Part shown: in pieces, positions 1-8,118 of the stretch
How positions within the stretch are numbered: position 1 is the first letter of the stretch
Layout of the letters: the number at the start of each line of letters is the position of its first letter
Origin: Bacteroidia bacterium
Lineage (GTDB): Bacteria; Bacteroidota; Bacteroidia; Flavobacteriales_D; Sanyastnellaceae
DNA: 61,115 nt
Direction: 5' to 3'
Assembly (NCBI GenBank): GCA_030427925.1
Contig: JAUICJ010000017.1
Location: 1-61,115, forward strand
Translations under genes and position numbers: made by a program
The notes under the pieces: model-generated
The model's input: only the letters and a program-made list of their open reading frames with translations
The model's database searches: none
Told to the model about the DNA's origin: nothing

Positions 1-810
1 GTCGCAGTCATAACCGGCGTCGGCGTAGAAGCAGGACCCGTCTTCGTCGGTCGCATCGGCGTTGTAGTTGCAGGCGGTTTCGTCCTGGCAACCGGGGATT
101 TCAAATTCGTCGCACACACCATCGAGGTCGGCATCGTTCAAGCAGACGCCGTCGCAGTCGTAACCGGCATCGGCGTAGGTGCAGGACCCGTCTTCGTCGG
201 TCGCATCGGCGTTGTAGTTGCAGGCCGAACTGTCCTGACAACCCGCAATTTCAAACTCGTCACACACGCCATCGAAGTCGGCATCGTTCAAGCAGACGCC
301 GTCGCAGTCGTAACCCGCATCGGCATAGGTGCAGGATCCGTCTTCGTCTGTGGCATCAGCGTTGTAGTTGCATGCGGTTTCGTCTTGGCAACCCGCAATC
401 TCAAACTCGTCACACACACCATCGAGGTCGGAATCGTTCAAGCACACGCCGTCGCAGTCGTAACCGGCGTCGGCGTAGGTGCAGGACCCGTCTTCATCGG
501 TCGCATCGGCGTTGTAGTTGCATGCGGTATCGTCCTGGCAACCGGCAATCTCAAACTCGTCACACACGCCATCGAGGTCGGCATCGTTCAAGCAGACGCC
601 GTCGCAGTCGTAACCGGCATCGGCGTAGGTGCAGGATCCGTCTTCGTCGGTCGCATCCTCGTTGTAGTTGCAGGCCGTGCTATCCTGGCAACCCGCAATC
701 TCAAACTCGTCGCACACGCCATCGAGGTCGGCATCGTTGAGGCACACGCCGTCGCAGTCGACATATTGCGACGGAGGGTACGTGCACGTACCGTTTTCAA
801 TGGTAGCAGC
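1..810 (-). repeat. Tandem 150-bp repeats inside the giant gene
   Basis: The landmark GTTGTAGTTGCA recurs at 61, 211, 361, 511 and 661, an exact 150-bp (50-codon) period. A slightly longer unit (about 153 bp) follows near 814. Copies are near-identical in DNA, with scattered, mostly third-base changes. The array continues past the window edge, so copy number is unknown. Confidence 0.95.
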
Positions 811-3276
811 TGGGTCGTAGTTGCACGCCAGCACGTCTGTGCAACCTTCGCCTTCGAACGGATTGCCATTCAGAATGGGGAAGCGGTGCCGCAGGTCGAT
901 GGTTTGCGCGCCTTCCGGGAAAATTTGAATGTAAATCCAGCCCGACAAGGTTCCTGAAGTGGTGATTTGGCCCAGGGTGATGGCAAAATCATCGCCAGCA
1001 AAAGCGGGGTGATCCAAATCCACAGACCCCGGGTAAGTGGTGAACAGGGCGAATCCCAAATCGTCGTTCACCACCGTGTTCTCGTTGTTGTTGAAAGCGA
1101 TGAAGGGATTGATTTCGCCCACGGCCAAATTCAAATTGTACCCTTCAATTTCTTCGGTCGCTCCGATGGTCAGCCACGAATCGTAGGCCAATTCCGGGGC
1201 GATGCTCAGCAGAGCTGGATTGAATTCACCGCCCACATCGACTCCCAAGGGGGAATTGAACCAAGCGGGGTTGCTGGTGGAATACAATTCGAACGGGTTG
1301 CTCACATCCCCGCCGATGGCCGAGATGAAGGCTTCGGCTGTGGGGGTATGCAGGACCAAACGGTAGGTCGTCAAACCGCTCAAGTCCGCAGCGCCCAGCA
1401 CGCCGGTGTGCACTGCAATGGGTTCAGCTTGGAGCCAATACCCTTCGGGCAGGCCCGCCATCAAATCCGTGCCGTCGCAGTCAAATCCGACAGCCGGGAT
1501 TTCACACGAACCGTCGTCGTCCGTCGCATCGGCGTTGTAGTTGCAGGCGGTTTCGTCCGTGCATCCGACCACTTCGAATTCGTCGCAGATGCCGTCCGCA
1601 TCGGCATCGTTGAGGCAGTTCCCGTCGCAGTCGAGGGCCAGTTCCGGATAGGTGCAAGATCCGTCGTCTTCGTTCGCTGACGGATTGAAATTGCATGCCG
1701 CGTCGTCCGTGCAACCTGGGGTGCCGAACGGCGCAGCGTTCAGGATGGGGAACCGATGACGCAAGTCGTTCGACTGGGTGCCGTCGGGGAAAATCTGCAC
1801 GTAGATGTATCCGGAGAGGCTGCCTGAAGTGGTGATTTGGCCAAGCGTTACCGCCTGGTCTTCTCCTGCGAAGGCTGGAGAGGAGGGGCTGATTTCGCCG
1901 GGGTAGAGCGTGAAAATGGCGAAACCGATGGAGTCGTTGACCAATACGTTTTGGCCTGCATTGAATGCGGTAAAGGGATTGATGGCGCCGATGGCCGTCG
2001 ACAAATCGTATCCGTCCGTGGCGGTGGTTGCCCCGATGGTCAACCACGAATCGTAGGCCGCTTCGGGGACGAACGAGAAGAGGGCAGGGGTCACGTCGGT
2101 CCCCAGATCCCAGTTCGTCACAGGGTCATTGAACCAAGCCGGCTCCGAGGTTGAATTCAGTTCGAAAGGAGACCCCGCATCGCCGCCCAACGCCGAAACG
2201 AACGCTGCAGGGGACGGGGTGTGCAGGACCAGCCGGTACGTGGTTTGGCCCGAGAGATCCGTGGCTCCCACGCTGCCCGTGTGCTCGACCAACGGCTCGG
2301 CCTGGAGCCAATACCCCTCCGGACTGGTCAGTTCACCGTTGCAGTCAAAACCGGGCTCAGCCAAGGCACACGATCCGTCGTCATCGGTGGCGTCCTGTGC
2401 GTAATTGCATGCGTCCGGATTCGTGCAACCCGCGACTTCGAACGCGTCGCAAATCCCGTCGCCGTCGCTGTCCACGAGGCACGTTCCGTCGCACGCGTAC
2501 TCGGGTTCAGCGAAGGTGCAGGAACCGTCATCCGTGGTGGCGTCCGCATCAAAATTGCAGGCGGCAGCGTCGGTGCATCCCGGCTGCTCGTAAGGGTTGG
2601 CATTCAGGATGGGGAAGTGGCAGCGCAGGTCCGTTGTTTGCGTGCCGTCCGGGAAAAGCTGGATGTAAAAGGTGCCGGAAAGGGTGCCAGAGGTGGTGAT
2701 TTGGCCCAAAACGATGGACAAATCGTCTCCGGCGAAGGCGGGATGGCCCACTGCGTTCGGACCGGGGTACAGCGTGAAAAGGGCGAAACCGATGGGGTCG
2801 TTGACCAATACGTTTTGGCCTGCATTGAATGCGGTGAAGGGATTGATTGCGCCAACGGCGTTGGAAATGGTGTAATCTGGAACTTCTGAGGTGGCGCCGA
2901 TGGTGAGCCAGCTGTCGTAGAGGTAATCGGGAAAGAAAGCCGCGAGCGCCAGGTTCGCTTCCGCCCCGATGTTCACGCCAAACGGGTGGTTGAACCAAGC
3001 GGGCTCGGAGGAAGAATTCAATGCGAACGGGTTCGACGCATCCCCGCCTACGGAACTCACGTACGCCGTTGCATCGGTGGTGTGAAGGACGAGTCGGTAG
3101 GTGGTTTGTCCGGTGAAATCCGCATCGCCCACCATCCCTTCATGGACCAAAAATGGCTGCGCCTCAAGCCAATAGCCTTCGGGAATGGGGTCAGCTGTGA
3201 AAGCGGTCGTCGGTTGGGCATGAAGTGCAGTTGCACCAAGGCAAAACAACGTGGACCAGATGGCAAGAATTCGCAT
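1..3276 (-). CDS. Giant secreted Cys/Asp-rich repeat protein, 3' part outside window
   Basis: The frame is open from the ATG at 3276 to the window edge (1092 residues seen, no stop). Residues 1-20 form a signal peptide ending LHA|Q. Three diverged copies of a roughly 190-residue domain begin with EGYWL at about residues 33, 320 and 609 and share AWFN, YDSWLTIGAT, INPF.AFN, LGQITTSG.LSG and a Phe-Pro-Ile-Leu-Asn end. Copies 1 and 2 are each followed by two units of about 50 residues, and copy 3 by at least six (from about residue 810). The units carry GC.D..ACNYNADATD, DGSCTY, YDCDG and LNDAD.DGVCDEFE. Such Asp-rich DxDxDG stretches resemble thrombospondin type 3 or calcium-binding repeats of exported flavobacterial proteins. 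An extracellular, calcium-stabilised surface or adhesive role is inferred. A T9SS sorting tail would lie outside the window. Confidence 0.85.
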   Translation of the reverse strand, partial: MRILAIWSTLFCLGATALHAQPTTAFTADPIPEGYWLEAQPFLVHEGMVGDADFTGQTTYRLVLHTTDATAYVSSVGGDASNPFALNSSSEPAWFNHPFGVNIGAEANLALAAFFPDYLYDSWLTIGATSEVPDYTISNAVGAINPFTAFNAGQNVLVNDPIGFALFTLYPGPNAVGHPAFAGDDLSIVLGQITTSGTLSGTFYIQLFPDGTQTTDLRCHFPILNANPYEQPGCTDAAACNFDADATTDDGSCTFAEPEYACDGTCLVDSDGDGICDAFEVAGCTNPDACNYAQDATDDDGSCALAEPGFDCNGELTSPEGYWLQAEPLVEHTGSVGATDLSGQTTYRLVLHTPSPAAFVSALGGDAGSPFELNSTSEPAWFNDPVTNWDLGTDVTPALFSFVPEAAYDSWLTIGATTATDGYDLSTAIGAINPFTAFNAGQNVLVNDSIGFAIFTLYPGEISPSSPAFAGEDQAVTLGQITTSGSLSGYIYVQIFPDGTQSNDLRHRFPILNAAPFGTPGCTDDAACNFNPSANEDDGSCTYPELALDCDGNCLNDADADGICDEFEVVGCTDETACNYNADATDDDGSCEIPAVGFDCDGTDLMAGLPEGYWLQAEPIAVHTGVLGAADLSGLTTYRLVLHTPTAEAFISAIGGDVSNPFELYSTSNPAWFNSPLGVDVGGEFNPALLSIAPELAYDSWLTIGATEEIEGYNLNLAVGEINPFIAFNNNENTVVNDDLGFALFTTYPGSVDLDHPAFAGDDFAITLGQITTSGTLSGWIYIQIFPEGAQTIDLRHRFPILNGNPFEGEGCTDVLACNYDPAATIENGTCTYPPSQYVDCDGVCLNDADLDGVCDEFEIAGCQDSTACNYNEDATDEDGSCTYADAGYDCDGVCLNDADLDGVCDEFEIAGCQDDTACNYNADATDEDGSCTYADAGYDCDGVCLNDSDLDGVCDEFEIAGCQDETACNYNADATDEDGSCTYADAGYDCDGVCLNDADFDGVCDEFEIAGCQDSSACNYNADATDEDGSCTYADAGYDCDGVCLNDADLDGVCDEFEIPGCQDETACNYNADATDEDGSCFYADAGYDCD
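866..3190 (-). repeat. Three tandem modules of about 860 bp inside the giant gene
   Basis: The codons for EGYWL lie near 3178, 2320 and 1450, giving two spacings of about 860-870 bp. Each module encodes one approximately 190-residue domain. The first two are followed by a pair of 50-residue Cys/Asp-rich units, the third by the long repeat array. Divergence between modules is clearly greater than between the 150-bp repeats, so module duplication looks older. Confidence 0.8.
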
Positions 3277-3474
3277 GTCGCGAGGATTTGGTTAGGGTCA
3301 GGCGACCTGTCTCCCACCAACTTACACATCAGACACGGTCTTCCGACAAGCGCAGCGGCGTGTGCTGCACTTGTGCATAAATTGGAGGCGAAAGGCAAGG
3401 CAATATCCGAACAAATCCATCGAAAAGCAAGATGAATTCGGAAATCCGGTGGACTAAGAACTTATGAACAGAAT

Positions 3475-3490
3475 GCCCGTTCCAGCGGGC
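3475..3490 (-). terminator. Weak hairpin downstream of leuS
   Basis: GCCCG pairs with CGGGC across a 6-nt loop about 27 bp after the leuS stop. No T-run follows, so intrinsic termination is uncertain. The rest of 3277-3516 shows no recognisable gene; it must hold the promoter of the giant repeat gene, but I cannot pick a convincing box. Confidence 0.3.
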
Positions 3491-3516
3491 AAATTCACGC
3501 TCAGATGGGATGGTCG

Positions 3517-6318
3517 TCAGCCCACGACAACGTTGACGATGCGTCCGGGAACCACAATGACCTTTCGAATGGTCCCTGATCCAACTTGTTTCAAGGTGCG
3601 TTCGTCCAAGCGCACAATCGATTCAACATCGACTGAATCGAGGTGGGCGGCGACATTCAATTTGAATCGAACCTTTCCATTGAAGGACACGGGGAGCGTC
3701 ACTTCATCCTGAACCAACCACCGCTCTTCGGCTTCAGGCCACGCCGCGTCAAGGACCAAATCTGCTCCCCCAGCGCTCGCCCAAAGCGCCTCCGCGAGGT
3801 GGGGTGCAAGTGGGCTCACGAGCACCGCGAGCGGCCGCAGCAATTCAGGGCTGCAGGCACCGGATTCGGTCAGTTCGTTCACCCCGATCATCAAGGCGCT
3901 TACGACTGTATTGAAGGCGTGGCGGTCGATGTCGTCGGTGACCTTTTTGATGGTTTTGTGCAGGATGCGCAGTTGGTCCTCGGTGGGGGCTTCCGCCGAA
4001 GCGTTCGCGTAGAGCCGGGTGAGCTTGCGGAGGAAGTTGTGGACGCCGCTGATGCCTTGGGTGTCCCAGGGTTTGTGCTGGGTCAGCGGGCCGAGGAACA
4101 TCTCGTAACAGCGGAGGGTGTCGGCGCCGTATTTGTCGACGAGTTCGTCCGGGGTTTGGACGTTGTACTTCGATTTCGACATCTTTTCCACCTCGTGGCC
4201 GCAGGTGTAGTGACCGTGCTCGTTGAGGATGAATTCCGCGTCGGCAAATTCACTGCGCCAGGCCTTGAAGCCCTCGGTGTCGAGCTTGTCGTTGGTGACG
4301 AGCGAAATGTCGACGTGGATGCGTTGGGTGGTGTGGGCTTTGCGCTGCTCGTAGGTGACGAAGGTGTTCGTGCCTTGGATGCGGTAGACGAAGCTGGATC
4401 GGCCGAGGATCATGCCCTGGTTGATCATGGATTTGAAGGGCTCGTCGAACGCGATCCATCCGCGGTCGTGCAGGAATTTGGTCCAAAACCGGGCATACAA
4501 CAAGTGCCCGGTCGTGTGTTCCGCTCCCCCCACGTAAAGGTCCACCTGGCCCCAATAATCCGACTTCGCACGATCGCAGAACGCCGCGTCGTTGTGCGGG
4601 TCCATGTAGCGCAGGAAGTACCAGCTCGACCCCGCCCAACCGGGCATCGTGTTGGCCTCCATGCGATCGCCGCGGAAGACCGGCCAGTCCTCGCGCCGGG
4701 CGCGGGCGAGGGGCGGTTCACCGTCCTCGGTCGGCAAGTACGCATCCACCGGCGGCAGCGTCACTTGCTCGTCGCGGATGAGCTGCGGCTCGTCCCCTTC
4801 GTAATAAATCGGGAAGGGCTCGCCCCAATACCGCTGCCGGCTGAACACCGCATCGCGCAGCCGGAAGTTCACCCGGCCCGCGCCGTATCCCCCCGCCTCA
4901 ATCAGTTCGATGGCCCGCGGAATCGCATCCGCCGCACGCATGCCGTCCAGCGGTCCGGACGCCGTCAACGTGGCGGACTTGTCGGTGCAAGCCCCCTCCG
5001 ACGGGTCATGCCCTTCGAAAATGGACGGGATGTCGATGCCAAAGGCTTGGGCGAACCGCCAATCCCGTTCATCCCCCGCCGGAACGGCCATGATGGCGCC
5101 CGTACCATACCCCGCCAGCACGTAGTCCGCGATGTAAATGGGCAGCCGGTCCCCGCTCAGCGGGTTCAGGGCGTACCCGCCCGTGAAGCACCCCGTCACC
5201 TCCTTGTCCCCTTGGCGATCGCGCTCCGATTTGCGGGCCGCCGCCGCCTGGTAAGCCTCCACGGCCGCTCGCTGCTCCTCCGAGGTCAAGGACGCCACGA
5301 GCGGGTGCTCCGGCGCAAGCACCATGAAGCTCGCTCCGAACAACGTGTCCGGCCGGGTCGTGAAGACTTCGATGCGGTCGGTTTGGCCTTCCACTTGAAA
5401 ATGAACCGCCGCCCCCTCGCTCCGCCCGATCCAATTCCGCTGCGCCTCCTTGATGCTGTCCGTCCAATCCAAGCCGTCCAACCCACTCAACAGCCGGTCC
5501 GCATACGCCGAAATCCGCATGATCCATTGGCGCATCCGCTTCCGCTCAACCGGATGGCCGCCCCGCTCGCTCAGCCCATCCTTCACTTCATCGTTCGCCA
5601 ACACCGTCCCCAGCGCGGGGCACCAATTCACCTCACTGTCCGCGAGGTAAGCGAGCCGGAAATGCATCAAAATCCCCCGCTGCTGCTTCGGCGTCATCGA
5701 CCCCCAATCCGTGGCCGTGAAGTCCCCGCTGAAGTGCTCCCCGAGGAACGGGTATTCCTCGCGTGGCAGGCCTTTCCACCAGTCCGCTTCGCACGCCGGC
5801 TCGACGTTGAACGTGCCGTTCTCCGCAAACGCCGCCTCCAATTCCGCAATCGGCCGAGCCCGCTCCGCAGCGCGGTCGTACCACGATTCAAAGAGCTCAC
5901 TGAAAATCCACTGCGTCCATTTGTAATAGCTCGGGTCGCTCGTCCGCACTTCGCGGTTCCAATCGAAACTGAAACCGAGCTGTTCGAGCTGGCCGCGGTA
6001 CCGGGCGATGTTCGCCTCGGTGGTGACGGCGGGGTGTTGACCGGTTTGGATGGCGTATTGTTCGGCGGGCAGGCCGAAGCTGTCGTAGCCCATGGGATGC
6101 AGCACGTTGAAGCCCCGGTGCCGCTTGTACCGTGCGAACACATCGCTCGCGATGTAGCCGAGCGGATGGCCGACGTGGAGCCCGGCGCCTGAAGGGTAGG
6201 GGAACATGTCGAGCACGTAGTACTTCGGGCGCGCTGGATCTTCCGTCACCCGGTAGGCGTCGCGTTTGCTCCAGGTGCGCTGGGCTTGGGCTTCAATGGC
6301 TTGAAAATCGTAGTCCAT
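3517..6318 (-). CDS. leuS: Leucyl-tRNA synthetase
   Basis: Charges tRNA-Leu with leucine in the cytoplasm. The 933-residue protein has the class I signatures: the HIGH-type motif HVGHPLGY at about residue 47 after FPYPSGAGLHVGH, the connective editing domain in the middle (TTRPDTLFGA, then YGTGAIMAVPAGDERD), and the KMSKS loop VEKMSKSKYNV. This is the usual length for Bacteroidetes LeuRS, which carries an extra insertion relative to E. coli. ATG at 6318 is supported by conserved MDYDFQAIE at the N-terminus and by a -7 box 19 nt upstream. The gene is divergent from the polysaccharide deacetylase gene. Confidence 0.98.
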   Translation of the reverse strand: MDYDFQAIEAQAQRTWSKRDAYRVTEDPARPKYYVLDMFPYPSGAGLHVGHPLGYIASDVFARYKRHRGFNVLHPMGYDSFGLPAEQYAIQTGQHPAVTTEANIARYRGQLEQLGFSFDWNREVRTSDPSYYKWTQWIFSELFESWYDRAAERARPIAELEAAFAENGTFNVEPACEADWWKGLPREEYPFLGEHFSGDFTATDWGSMTPKQQRGILMHFRLAYLADSEVNWCPALGTVLANDEVKDGLSERGGHPVERKRMRQWIMRISAYADRLLSGLDGLDWTDSIKEAQRNWIGRSEGAAVHFQVEGQTDRIEVFTTRPDTLFGASFMVLAPEHPLVASLTSEEQRAAVEAYQAAAARKSERDRQGDKEVTGCFTGGYALNPLSGDRLPIYIADYVLAGYGTGAIMAVPAGDERDWRFAQAFGIDIPSIFEGHDPSEGACTDKSATLTASGPLDGMRAADAIPRAIELIEAGGYGAGRVNFRLRDAVFSRQRYWGEPFPIYYEGDEPQLIRDEQVTLPPVDAYLPTEDGEPPLARARREDWPVFRGDRMEANTMPGWAGSSWYFLRYMDPHNDAAFCDRAKSDYWGQVDLYVGGAEHTTGHLLYARFWTKFLHDRGWIAFDEPFKSMINQGMILGRSSFVYRIQGTNTFVTYEQRKAHTTQRIHVDISLVTNDKLDTEGFKAWRSEFADAEFILNEHGHYTCGHEVEKMSKSKYNVQTPDELVDKYGADTLRCYEMFLGPLTQHKPWDTQGISGVHNFLRKLTRLYANASAEAPTEDQLRILHKTIKKVTDDIDRHAFNTVVSALMIGVNELTESGACSPELLRPLAVLVSPLAPHLAEALWASAGGADLVLDAAWPEAEERWLVQDEVTLPVSFNGKVRFKLNVAAHLDSVDVESIVRLDERTLKQVGSGTIRKVIVVPGRIVNVVVG

Positions 6319-6337
6319 GGGTTGCGATCTTTGGCCG

Positions 6338-6345
6338 CAAAGGTA
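6338..6345 (-). promoter_or_regulatory. -7 box TACCTTTG of leuS
   Basis: Exact match to TAnnTTTG on the minus strand, 19 nt before the leuS ATG. This is one of the few boxes here that leaves a conventional short leader. Confidence 0.6.
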
Positions 6346-6409
6346 GCGCCGTTGAGGACTTCGGGCGCTGTTTGGTTTCCGCTAACTTGCGCAGGCCAAA
6401 CCCTTCCCG

Positions 6410-7051
6410 GTGTACCTTTCGAAGACTCCTCCCATTCTCAAGGCCGTGGCCAGCCACCTCACGTGGAACGGTCCCCGGACCCGCGACGGGGTTCCCGCAA
6501 TTTACCTGACGTTCGACGACGGTCCGCACCCGGAAGTCACCCGGGAAGTGATGCGGATCCTCGCCCGCTACCGCGCTCCCGCGACGTTCTTTTGTGTGGG
6601 CCAAAACCTGGAGCGCTACCCCGAAGTCGCCATCGAACTGCGCGCGGCCGGGCACGCCATCGGCAACCACCTCCACCAACACGAATCGGGATGGGAAACG
6701 CCAACGTGGTCCTACCTGCGCAGTTACGTCCGATGCCGCGAGCTCGTGGGCGACGGCCGCTGGTTTCGCCCGCCGTACGGGCGCATCTCCCGGCAACAGG
6801 CCGAGGCGCTTCAAGGCCACACGCGCATCGTCATGTGGGACGTGCTCAGCGGCGATTGGGACGCTACCCAAAGCCCTGACGACTGCTTCAACCGCCTCCG
6901 AACGCACACCCGACCCGGTGCCATCGTAGTGTTTCACGATTCCGAGCGCGCCGCGCCCCGCATGCTTGCGACGTTGCCGCGTTACCTTGACTGGCTCGCT
7001 GACGAGGGCTACGGGTGCTTTCCGTTTCCCGGTGAGCACGAGGAGTGGTAA
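6410..7051 (+). CDS. Polysaccharide deacetylase (NodB domain)
   Basis: Predicted metal-dependent deacetylase of N-acetylated sugars, the CE4 / PgdA-like family. In 213 residues all NodB motifs are seen: TFDDGPHPEVT (metal-binding Asp-Asp), NHLHQH (the H-S/T-xx-H motif with Leu in place of Ser/Thr), RPPYG, WDVLSGDWD and VVFHDS. There is no signal peptide or membrane anchor, so it is either cytoplasmic or exported atypically. Short NodB proteins of this type are common in Bacteroidetes. The start is GTG at 6410; no in-frame ATG precedes the NodB core. A TAACTTGC box lies at 6383. The substrate cannot be read from sequence. Confidence 0.88.
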   Translation: MYLSKTPPILKAVASHLTWNGPRTRDGVPAIYLTFDDGPHPEVTREVMRILARYRAPATFFCVGQNLERYPEVAIELRAAGHAIGNHLHQHESGWETPTWSYLRSYVRCRELVGDGRWFRPPYGRISRQQAEALQGHTRIVMWDVLSGDWDATQSPDDCFNRLRTHTRPGAIVVFHDSERAAPRMLATLPRYLDWLADEGYGCFPFPGEHEEW

Positions 7052-7067
7052 GCTTCAATTGAAATTA

Positions 7068-7102
7068 AAAACCCCTGTAAAGCTTGGCCTTACAGGGGTT
7101 TT
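7068..7102 (+). terminator. Bidirectional intrinsic terminator
   Basis: A perfect 13-bp stem (AAAACCCCTGTAA with TTACAGGGGTTTT) with a 9-nt loop sits 16 bp after the deacetylase stop. It has A-rich and T-rich flanks on both sides, so it can act in both directions. Without the inserted IS it would lie 16 bp from the stop codon of the convergent DUF349 gene. Confidence 0.9.
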
Positions 7103-7119
7103 AATTATTGAATGAAAAT

Positions 7120-8110
7120 AATGCTTATCCGTTTGAATGTAGGACGTAAATGGGTTACGATGTGAGGGGTGTGATTTGGTCTCAAATCGGAACCCATGAC
7201 GACCCCAGAATTTTTCAAACGCTTCCCTGATGAGGCCAGCTGCATCCACCACATGAGGACCCTTCGCGAAGAAAATGGACTGACTTGCCGGGCTTGTGAC
7301 TCCAAGCGCATGAGCTGGCTTTCGACGTGTAACCGTTGGGAATGCATGGATTGCAGAGCGAAGACCACCATTCGGAGCGGAACGATCATGATGCACAGCA
7401 AGTTGCCCATCCATACGTGGTACACCTGCATGTTCTTGATGACGAGCACGCCGAAAGCGGTTTCGGCGAAGGACATGCAGCAGCGGTTGGGGTTTAAGCG
7501 TTACGAGCCGGTTTGGTACATGATGCAGAAAATCCGCCAAGCGATGGGCAAGGCGAATGAGTCGGTGGTACTTTCCGGGGAAATCGAACTCGATAACGGG
7601 TATTTCACTTCGCACAAGGAAGCAAAAGAGGGCGATCACCTGTTCAATTGCGGACGGGGCAACATGAGAAAGGCGCCCGTGCTCGTCACCGTTGAAACCA
7701 GGAAGGGTGCCAAACGATCGGCTGCTGGCCGCTTGCGGATGACTCACTTGCCCAATCATGAAGGAGCGACCTATTCGAAACTTGCGCAGCGCTTGCTGAA
7801 CCGCAACGCCGTTGTGCATTCCGATGCGGATCCGGCATTCAAAAGCATCGAACCGCATGTTCAAGCTCACCTTCCCGAAAAATCCGCACCCAAGAAGGCC
7901 AGCCAAGCGCTGCCCTGGGTGCACATTGCCATCAGCAATGCAAAGCGAATGTTTTTGGGAATCTACCATCACCTGTCTGCGGTTTGGTTGCAATCGTACT
8001 TGGATGAGTTTTGCTTCAAGTTCAACGGTCGGCGAAGCCGTGAAACCTCTGTATTTCAACTGCTTAACATTGTGGCGACGTGTCGTCTACATCCAAGCGG
8101 ATAAGCATAA
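7120..8110 (+). mobile_element. IS1595-type insertion sequence with target-site duplication
   Basis: About 991 bp. Imperfect terminal inverted repeats of about 24 bp share ATGCTTATCCG, then TTG and ATGTAG (left 7121-7143, right end 8086-8108 inverted). ATGAAAAT occurs directly outside both ends (7112-7119 and 8111-8118), an 8-bp target duplication as expected for IS1595. It can be read as 9 bp, which shifts the ends by one base. One transposase gene fills the element. It lies between convergent genes and interrupts no coding sequence. Confidence 0.93.
7196..8104 (+). CDS. IS1595 family transposase (ISXO2-like)
   Basis: A 302-residue DDE-type transposase that moves the surrounding element. 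The N-terminus has the family zinc ribbon (CRAC at about residue 31 and CMDC at about 55). The core has ELDNGYF at about 130, HSDADPAF at about 205 and a C-terminal IYHHLS motif typical of ISXO2-like transposases. The stop codon falls inside the right inverted repeat. No frameshift or truncation is visible, so it may be active. The 334-residue open frame on the opposite strand is a shadow. Confidence 0.93.
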   Translation: MTTPEFFKRFPDEASCIHHMRTLREENGLTCRACDSKRMSWLSTCNRWECMDCRAKTTIRSGTIMMHSKLPIHTWYTCMFLMTSTPKAVSAKDMQQRLGFKRYEPVWYMMQKIRQAMGKANESVVLSGEIELDNGYFTSHKEAKEGDHLFNCGRGNMRKAPVLVTVETRKGAKRSAAGRLRMTHLPNHEGATYSKLAQRLLNRNAVVHSDADPAFKSIEPHVQAHLPEKSAPKKASQALPWVHIAISNAKRMFLGIYHHLSAVWLQSYLDEFCFKFNGRRSRETSVFQLLNIVATCRLHPSG

Positions 8111-8118
8111 ATGAAAAT

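Noticed and set aside
1-810. CRISPR array suggested by regular repeats
   Set aside because: The whole 150-bp unit is conserved and coding, with no unique spacers and no cas genes.
385-957. Plus-strand open frame across the 150-bp repeats with a Val/Ile-rich repeat peptide
   Set aside because: It mirrors the minus-strand repeat protein, which has a signal peptide and conserved domains.
3643-6192. An 849-residue open frame antisense to leuS
   Set aside because: Shadow of the leuS codons; it contains no recognisable motif.
7055-8059. 334-residue open frame antisense to the transposase
   Set aside because: It crosses the IS boundary and the terminator, and shows no family similarity.
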